A stretch of DNA of 64,000 bases from Duganella sp. CF517 (lineage in GTDB: Bacteria > Pseudomonadota > Gammaproteobacteria > Burkholderiales > Burkholderiaceae_D), in NCBI RefSeq assembly GCF_900110275.1, contig NZ_FODC01000004.1:248001-312000 (forward strand), written 5' to 3'. Shown here piece after piece: positions 58,723 to 64,000 of the stretch. A program made the translations under genes and the position numbers. The notes under the pieces are model-generated. The model saw nothing but the letters and a program-made list of their open reading frames with translations. It was not told where the DNA came from and made no database searches. Within the stretch, counting starts at the first letter, position 1. Every line of letters begins with the position of its first letter.

Positions 58723-61700
58723 GTGGTTCCGTAGCGGGTGCGATGTTCTCGTCGATGTCGCTCGAGGCCGACTTTACGCGCCGATACGTCACGCCCGCGC
58801 TGTTTTCCGGCAGCGCCGGACCGGTATGGAGCAGCGCCAGTTCGGCGATGGCCGCGGTGTTGTCGCCGCCGAAGCCACTGAGCGCGATGAAGCGCAGCTG
58901 GCGCGCTTTGACGTTCTTGCCGAATTCGATGCGTTGCTGGTCGTAGGTGGAGACCAGCGCGCCGCGTTTGATCTCCTTCCAGGTATCGCCATCGTCGCTG
59001 GTTTCGATCAGGTATTCGCGCACGTCGCCTTCATGGTCGCGGTGGTTCTGGCGCGGCATCAGCAGCAGGCCGGAGAAGGAGGCCGGCGCCGGGAAGCCGA
59101 TTGTCAGCGTCTGCGGGGTGCGCGGCGCCGCCTGCGTGCCGGCGCTCCAGAAGGTGTTCGGATCGCCGTCGATGGCGTTGGCCGGGTTGTTTCCGCCGCT
59201 GGCCCCGGCGGCCAGCTTCTTCATCACCAGCGTATCGAACAACGCCTTGCGGAAGTCGGCGGCGCTGATGGCCGTCTGCGGATTGAAGCTGTCGCTGGCC
59301 ATGTAGTCGAGCACCGACTTGCGCAGCTGGCGCGCGACGATGCGCTTATCCAGCCTGGTTTCCAGGTCCGGACTGGCGACCATCAGGCGGCCGTCGCCCA
59401 CCTTCGCCTCCAGCAGCAGGCCCAGTTTGAAATTGCGGTTCCAGTCGTCGACCGGTTGCACGATCGGTTGCAGCGCCGGCGGCAGCCGGTCCAGATTGAC
59501 GGTGCGCGCGCCCCTGATCAATTCCGACCATTGCCAGTCGTTGAAGCGGTCGGTGGGGAACTGCGTCAGCGCCGGGTGCTTGTTGTCGATCCAGACCCCG
59601 AGCGTGCGGCTCCAGGCGGGATTCATCAAGCGGTTCCAGAACACCGGCACGCTGTCGAGCGGCGGGCCGCTCCAGTCCAGATCCGGCGCCAGCGGCAGGT
59701 AGAGCACTTTGCCTCCCGCCGCGAGGCTGGCCTCGGCCGCCGGCCAGCTGTGCGTGACCAGCACGTCGGCCGGTTCCGGCGTGGTGATGTTGGCGGGGTA
59801 GAGCCAGATGTTCCAGTCGTTTTCGGCCAGCGGCTCAACCGCCGTGCCGACGCCGACCTGGAGCCGGTACGCCAGTGGCGCCGCCAACTCCTTGAGGGGC
59901 AGCTTGATTTGTCCGAGCGGGATGTTCTTGCCGATGTCGATCGTGCGGCGTGCGAATTCGCCGCTGGCGGCGACGCGGCCGGTGGCGTCGATCAGCTTCC
60001 ACCAAGGCTGCGCGTCGGCCAGGGCGGCGGCGCCGAAGTGGGCGATCTCCACGTCCGCCGTCAGCGTTTCGTTGGTGTTCCAGGTGCGCTTTAGCAGCCG
60101 CGCCAGCGGCACGGTCTGGCCGTTGAAGCGCCGGAATTCCTCGGCCGTCGCGTAGCCTTTCGGCTCCCAGAACGCGTCCAGGATGCCGACCAGCGCCGTG
60201 CCCTGGCCCAGATAGTCGTGCAGGTCGAGAAGTTGATAGCCCATCAAACCCGGGGTGCGCAGGTTCGCTTCGATCTCCTCCTTGTAGGCCTGCACCTGGA
60301 ATTTCCCCGAGGCCCAGGCGAAGTCCTTGTTGCGCGCGGCCATGCCGTGGCGGGCCAGCGAGTCGCGGAAGATCTCGTAATTACCCGGCCGCAGATAACC
60401 CCTGAATTTGCGGATGATGTCGTAGTCGGGATAGGCCGCCCACTGGCCGGTTTCGTGCGACACCACCGGCACGTTGACGCCGGCCAGCGAAGCGCCGTAG
60501 TCGCGGCCGAACCAGCCTTTGTCGCCGCGCAGCGGTTTTGGACCGATGCGCTGCATCGCCAGGAAGTCGGTGCCGTCGGCCAGGCCGGGGACTTCCTTCT
60601 CGGTGTGACCGGTGCCGTTGGAGTACAGCCGGCGCGGATCGGCCTTGCGGTAGTGGGCGATCCAGGCGTCGAAGGCTTCCTTCCAACGGCCTTTCGGTTC
60701 GTTGGCTGGGCTGAGCAGGATGAAGGATGGATGGTTGCCGTAGGCTCTGATCATGCGCTCGGTCTCTTCGTACAGCATCTTGTCCATCGGGGTGCCTGGC
60801 GAGACCTCGTTCCACATGCCCGGTTCCGGCTGCAGGTACACGCCCAGTTCATCGGCGGCCTGGAACGCCGCCTCCGGCGGGCAGAATGAGTGGAAGCGCA
60901 TGTGGTTGATGCCCCAGTCCTTGTTGATCTGGATGATCTTGCGCCAGTAGGCGACGTCGGTCGGCGGGGAGCCGGTCAGCGGAAAGTCGCCGCCGTGGTG
61001 GGTGCCGCGCAAAAACAGCGTTCGCCCGTTCAGCAGGAATTGATTGCCCTTGGCGGCGATCTGCGCGAAGCCGAAGCTGACGTCGCGCGTATCGGCCGCG
61101 CCCGGGCCTTTGAGCTGAACGCGGACGTTCTGCAGCGCGGGATTGAACTCGTCCCACGTTTGGGTGTTCGCAGGGAAGCGCACCTTGATCTCGGCACCGC
61201 CGCCTTGCGCGCTCCATTTGACCTTGTGCGCGACGCCGTTGGCCGTGACGGTGCCGCTGCCTGCGCGGCCGCTGGCGTTGCCGATGCTGATCTTGACGCG
61301 TGCCGTTTTTGTCTTCACGTCCGGGTAGACCTGGGCGTCGTCAAGCCACACCGGCGAGGTGGCGCGCAGCTCCATTTTGCCGACGATGCCGTTCCAGCTC
61401 ATGCCGAGCGAATCGGAGACGCTGTGGGCGTCGGGCCGGTAGGCCATCAGCATGCGGTTGTCGACGCGGACGGAGATCCGGTGCCGTCCCGGCGCCAGCA
61501 GCCCCAGATCGTATTCGTGTCCGGCCACCAGACTGAGATTGCTGCCGACCTTGCGCTCATCGACCCACAAGGTCGATCCCCAGCGCGGACGTTCCAGCAA
61601 CAGGGCGACGCGCTTGCCGCGCCAGGCGGCGGGAACATCGATGTCGCGTTGGTACCAGGCCGCGCCGAGGTAGTGCTTGGGCGGCTGCGACAGGAAGGGG

Positions 61701-62008
61701 ACCTTGACGTTGCCGGCGGCGGTATGGGTTTTGTAGTCTTCGCGCTGGTCCCAGTTCTTATCGTACAGCGACAGCACCCACGGCGTTTTGGCGGTGATGT
61801 CGTCGCCGTAGCCCTGCGCCTGCAGGATGCCGGGGAGGGCGATGCCGTCCTTCAGATCGCGGGAGAACCATGCCTGGTTCACGCCGTCGTCGTTGCGGTC
61901 CATGGCAAAGCGCCACTCGCCCGAGAGGTCGCGCGATTCGGCCGCGTGCAGGATGCGGTGGGCGTACAGGGGGAGGCAAAGGAGGGCGATGGCGAGGATG
62001 CGGAGCAT
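58709..62008 (-). CDS. Secreted glycoside hydrolase family 2 protein with C-terminal discoidin-like domain
   Basis: A 1099-residue exported enzyme (signal peptide about 1-23, ending YAHRILHAAE). The N-terminal sugar-binding domain (LSGEWRFAMDRND...AWYQRDIDVPAAWRGK), immunoglobulin-like domain and TIM barrel are those of GH2. Acid/base Glu437 sits in SPANEPKGR (NE pair) and the probable nucleophile Glu519 in VSHETGQW. After residue about 950 an F5/8 type C domain follows (AIDGDPNTFWSAGTQ, LLMPRQN, YLIETSDDGDTW), a likely carbohydrate binder. Substrate unknown; beta-galactosidase, beta-mannosidase or glucuronidase are possible. Confidence 0.88.
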   Translation of the reverse strand: MLRILAIALLCLPLYAHRILHAAESRDLSGEWRFAMDRNDDGVNQAWFSRDLKDGIALPGILQAQGYGDDITAKTPWVLSLYDKNWDQREDYKTHTAAGNVKVPFLSQPPKHYLGAAWYQRDIDVPAAWRGKRVALLLERPRWGSTLWVDERKVGSNLSLVAGHEYDLGLLAPGRHRISVRVDNRMLMAYRPDAHSVSDSLGMSWNGIVGKMELRATSPVWLDDAQVYPDVKTKTARVKISIGNASGRAGSGTVTANGVAHKVKWSAQGGGAEIKVRFPANTQTWDEFNPALQNVRVQLKGPGAADTRDVSFGFAQIAAKGNQFLLNGRTLFLRGTHHGGDFPLTGSPPTDVAYWRKIIQINKDWGINHMRFHSFCPPEAAFQAADELGVYLQPEPGMWNEVSPGTPMDKMLYEETERMIRAYGNHPSFILLSPANEPKGRWKEAFDAWIAHYRKADPRRLYSNGTGHTEKEVPGLADGTDFLAMQRIGPKPLRGDKGWFGRDYGASLAGVNVPVVSHETGQWAAYPDYDIIRKFRGYLRPGNYEIFRDSLARHGMAARNKDFAWASGKFQVQAYKEEIEANLRTPGLMGYQLLDLHDYLGQGTALVGILDAFWEPKGYATAEEFRRFNGQTVPLARLLKRTWNTNETLTADVEIAHFGAAALADAQPWWKLIDATGRVAASGEFARRTIDIGKNIPLGQIKLPLKELAAPLAYRLQVGVGTAVEPLAENDWNIWLYPANITTPEPADVLVTHSWPAAEASLAAGGKVLYLPLAPDLDWSGPPLDSVPVFWNRLMNPAWSRTLGVWIDNKHPALTQFPTDRFNDWQWSELIRGARTVNLDRLPPALQPIVQPVDDWNRNFKLGLLLEAKVGDGRLMVASPDLETRLDKRIVARQLRKSVLDYMASDSFNPQTAISAADFRKALFDTLVMKKLAAGASGGNNPANAIDGDPNTFWSAGTQAAPRTPQTLTIGFPAPASFSGLLLMPRQNHRDHEGDVREYLIETSDDGDTWKEIKRGALVSTYDQQRIEFGKNVKARQLRFIALSGFGGDNTAAIAELALLHTGPALPENSAGVTYRRVKSASSDIDENIAPATEPRRAD

Positions 62009-62166
62009 GGAGTGCCTTGCAAGACAGGGGTAGCGTGAGTTTATCAAGCAATTCAACCAATCCGCATGCGGCGTTCACTCAAATGCGTGCGCGTTTGCAG
62101 TCGTCCGGGCCTATTCAGTTACAATCTGCTGCGCCAAATCAGCCACCATAGCCACTATACCAACAC

Positions 62167-63087
62167 ATGCAACTACGCCGTCTCACCCTCGCCGCTTTAG
62201 CCATCTTCGCCGCAACCGCCATCGTCGGCTGCAAAACCACGCCAGTGATTGAAACGCCGGTCCAGCCGATCGCCTTGCCCGAGCCGCTACCGCCGCGCAA
62301 GATCAAGATCGGCCTGGCGCTGGGCGGTGGCGCCGCGCGCGGCTTCGCCCACATCGGCGTGATCAAGGCGCTCGAGGCGCAGGGTATTTATCCGGATATC
62401 GTCGTCGGCACCAGCGCCGGCAGCGTGGTCGGCGCCCTTTACGCGGCCGGGAACACCGGCTTCCAGCTGCAAAAACTCGCCTTCGACATGGATGAAGCGG
62501 CGATCTCCGATTGGGCCATGCCGCTGTTCGGCAAAAGCACCGGCGTGTTGAAGGGCGAGGCGCTGCAGGCCTACGTCAACAAGGTGGTCAACAACCAGCC
62601 GATGGAAAAGCTCAAGGTGCCGTTTGGCGCGGTGGCGACGGATTTGAAGACCGGCCAGCCGATTCTTTTCCAGCGCGGGAATACCGGCATGGCGGTGCGG
62701 GCGTCGTCGTCGGTGCCGGGCGTGTTCCAGCCGGTGACGATCAGCGGCCGCTCGTATGTCGACGGCGGGTTGGTGGCGCCGGTGCCGGTGCGCTTCGCGC
62801 GCGACATGGGCGCGGACTTCGTCATCGCCGTCAATATCTCCACGCAGGCCGACGTGCAGGCCACCGTCAGTTCGGTCGACGTCATCATGCAGACCTTCAG
62901 CATCATGGGCCAGCGCATCAACCAGTATGAATTGAAGGACGCCGACATCGTCATCGCGCCGAGCCTGGGCAAGATGGCCGGCAACGACTTCGCCGGCCGC
63001 AATCAGGCGATTTTGGCCGGCGAACAGGCCGCCGCGCTGGCGATGCCGCAGATCAAACAGAAACTCGAAGCGCGGCGCAAGCCGTAG
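62167..63087 (+). CDS. Patatin-like phospholipase lipoprotein (RssA-like)
   Basis: A 306-residue lipoprotein: the lipobox ATAIVGC gives a lipidated Cys. Patatin motifs are LALGGGAARGFAHIG (oxyanion hole), GTSAGS with Ser83 as nucleophile, and DGG with Asp199. These form the Ser-Asp dyad of the NTE/patatin family. It would act on phospholipids or lysophospholipids at the envelope. A TACAAT -10-like hexamer lies at 62120-62125. The gene stands beside a small GlcG/HbpS gene. Confidence 0.9.
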   Translation: MQLRRLTLAALAIFAATAIVGCKTTPVIETPVQPIALPEPLPPRKIKIGLALGGGAARGFAHIGVIKALEAQGIYPDIVVGTSAGSVVGALYAAGNTGFQLQKLAFDMDEAAISDWAMPLFGKSTGVLKGEALQAYVNKVVNNQPMEKLKVPFGAVATDLKTGQPILFQRGNTGMAVRASSSVPGVFQPVTISGRSYVDGGLVAPVPVRFARDMGADFVIAVNISTQADVQATVSSVDVIMQTFSIMGQRINQYELKDADIVIAPSLGKMAGNDFAGRNQAILAGEQAAALAMPQIKQKLEARRKP

Positions 63088-63135
63088 GCGTTACCGCATC
63101 CTCTATTATCACCGCTTGAAAAATAAGGAAGAACC

Positions 63136-63546
63136 ATGCAAACCAAACCATATTTGTCGCTCGCCGACGTCAAGAAAATCGCCGCCGCCGCCGAGGCCGA
63201 GGCCGCCGCCAACAAATGGGCGGTCGTGATCGCCATCGTCGACGACGGCGGCCATCTGCTGTGGCTGCAGCGCCAGGACGGTGCCGCGCCGCTGTCGTCG
63301 CACATCGCGCCGGCCAAGGCGCGCGTGTCGGCGCTGGGCCGCCGCGAATCGAAGATCTACGAAGACATGATCAACAACGGCCGCGTCTCGTTCCTGAGCG
63401 CGCCGGCGCCGCAAACCGATGGCATGCTCGAAGGCGGCGTGCCGATCATCGTTGATGGCCACATCATCGGCGCGGTCGGCGTCTCGGGCGTCAAATCGGC
63501 GGAAGACGCGCAAATCGCCAAGGCCGGCATCGCCGCGCTGAATTAA
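63136..63546 (+). CDS. GlcG/HbpS family heme-binding-like protein
   Basis: A 136-residue single-domain protein, full length for the family. The opening LSLADVKKIAAAAEAEAAAN and VVIAIVDDGGHLLWLQRQDGA, plus GGVPIIVDGHIIGAVGVSG near the C terminus, are typical of GlcG/HbpS proteins. They bind heme or act in corrinoid and glycolate operons in some bacteria. Role here unknown. It starts 48 bases after the patatin stop. Confidence 0.87.
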   Translation: MQTKPYLSLADVKKIAAAAEAEAAANKWAVVIAIVDDGGHLLWLQRQDGAAPLSSHIAPAKARVSALGRRESKIYEDMINNGRVSFLSAPAPQTDGMLEGGVPIIVDGHIIGAVGVSGVKSAEDAQIAKAGIAALN

Positions 63547-63562
63547 GTTCCACGCTGAACTC

Positions 63563-63600
63563 CAGGGTCAGGTCCGTCATTGCTACACAGGCTCGACATT
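63563..63600. repeat. Partial REP-like repeat copy
   Basis: AGGGTCAGGTCCGTCATTG then a diverged continuation with ACACAGGCTCGACATTGGG. It resembles the left arm and spacer of the REP-like family at 17846, 48121 and 49043 but lacks a right arm, so it is a degraded copy. Confidence 0.4.
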
Positions 63601-63742
63601 GGGAGGGCTACACGGGCCGTCGGCGGCGCATGCATGGCGGTTTACGCTTCGCCTATTCCTACGCGGATCTTCGACGGATCAGCCCGTCTAGCGATGGAGG
63701 ACCGGATCCCGGAGTGTGACATGTTGATCTGGCAAGGAAAAG

Positions 63743-63770
63743 AAATCGTCCGCTCAGGGCGATTTTTTTT
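63743..63770 (+). terminator. Intrinsic terminator upstream of the final promoter
   Basis: Stem AAATCGTCC/GGGCGATTT (with a G-U pair) closes GCTCA and is followed by a run of eight T residues, good intrinsic-terminator geometry. It isolates the downstream promoter from upstream transcription. Nothing recognisable is encoded between the HbpS stop and here apart from the REP fragment. Confidence 0.7.
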
Positions 63771-63793
63771 GCCGCGATTTCGCCGGCCTTCCA

Positions 63794-63822
63794 TTGCCAA
63801 GCAGGTGGGATTTGGTTATAAT
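63794..63822 (+). promoter_or_regulatory. Strong sigma70-like promoter of the final gene
   Basis: TTGCCA at 63794-63799, a 17-bp spacer and TATAAT at 63817-63822. Initiation is expected near 63829, giving a leader of about 143 nt before the TTG start at 63972. Confidence 0.75.
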
Positions 63823-63847
63823 TCAAAGGTTTAGCCAATCTCACCTC

Positions 63848-63970
63848 TACCGTAGCCGACTACCACTCACTCCATATTCAATCTGACCATCCACCCCGGC
63901 CTGCGACGGCGGGGGACACACGACGGTCGTCTGACGTGGCGCAGCTACGGTAACTTTATCAGGAGTTACC
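63848..63970 (+). promoter_or_regulatory. Bistable 5' leader upstream of the probable carA gene
   Basis: Two mutually exclusive pairings are visible. (1) A local hairpin, GGTAACT (63949-63955) with AGTTACC (63964-63970), puts the Shine-Dalgarno AGGAG (63961-63965) in its loop and stem. (2) A long-range pairing of TACCGTAGC (63848-63856) with GCTACGGTA (63944-63952), 9 bp, uses GGTA and would melt the first. A third self-complementary stretch, ACGACGGTCGT, lies between. This architecture suits translational control. The ligand or signal is not visible. Confidence 0.5.
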
Positions 63971-63971
63971 C

Positions 63972-64000
63972 TTGCCGCCATTTTTTTCTGGCCCCGCCGT
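63972..64000 (+). CDS. carA: Probable carbamoyl-phosphate synthase small subunit, first codons only
   Basis: Only 29 bases are present before the window ends. TTG at 63972 follows AGGAG by 6 bases and opens MPPFFSGPAV. In related betaproteobacteria CarA begins with a similar PF-SGPA stretch followed by LALADGT. That is a resemblance over 10 residues from memory, so the call is tentative. CarA is the glutaminase subunit supplying ammonia for arginine and pyrimidine synthesis. Confidence 0.5.

Overview
The window is a high-GC chromosome segment that reads as a betaproteobacterium of the Oxalobacteraceae type (Massilia, Duganella or Janthinobacterium-like). Three things suggest this: gene order pstS-pstC-pstA-pstB-phoU-phoB-phoR next to divergent ppk, a phasin gene, and dispersed palindromes carrying GTCATTCGGACA. 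The assignment is inference from gene content; no database search was possible.

Layout. 1-6.7 kb: the start of a DUF1993 gene (minus), a large PAS/GGDEF/EAL protein, an orphan molybdopterin hydroxylase large subunit and a secreted alpha/beta hydrolase. 6.75-17.84 kb: a nine-gene co-directional cluster (TonB receptor, LacI regulator, SDR reductase, heparinase II/III-type lyase, KDG kinase, MFS uronate transporter, SGNH esterase, PL7 lyase, RraA-type aldolase) with LacI-like operators in front. It reads as an alginate or uronan utilisation operon. 17.85-21.65 kb: an accessory stretch (serine hydrolase, DUF6404, a peptidase-like hydrolase, an AT-rich membrane protein). 21.65-36.6 kb: mostly core genes: thioredoxin-like, tsaB-rimI-UDG-DUF1853, a frameshifted FAD monooxygenase, lplT, alr-radA, a PilZ protein, an HTH-citrate synthase divergent from a CoA-transferase, an orphan fliD, a PotF-like binding protein, and a 38-residue membrane protein. 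36.6-46.3 kb: the phosphate block, with ppk-sixA on the minus strand and pstSCAB-phoU-phoBR on the plus strand. They share an intergenic region holding two opposed Pho-box promoters.

46.4-50.3 kb is a scrambled region. It has a frameshifted amidase toxin with a putative periplasmic immunity gene, a VOC protein, a duplicated 3' end of the downstream AI-2E transporter gene, REP-like palindromes around a broken IS110 element, and an internally deleted DUF1176 gene. 50.1-58.7 kb holds an AI-2E transporter, a small hypothetical, YkvA, CPBP protease, MipA/OmpV, GST, phasin, a secreted M24 peptidase and an alpha/beta hydrolase. 58.7-63.5 kb holds a large secreted GH2 enzyme with a discoidin-like tail, a patatin lipoprotein and a GlcG/HbpS protein. 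The window ends with a strong promoter, a roughly 140-nt leader that can fold two mutually exclusive ways, and the first codons of what is probably carA.

How the parts work together. The uronan cluster would import and depolymerise an acidic, possibly O-acetylated polymer and feed it through DEH, KDG and KDPG to pyruvate. The Pho block couples phosphate uptake, polyphosphate synthesis and PhoBR signalling. The 46-50 kb region records REP/IS-mediated rearrangement. No tRNA, rRNA or CRISPR array was seen.
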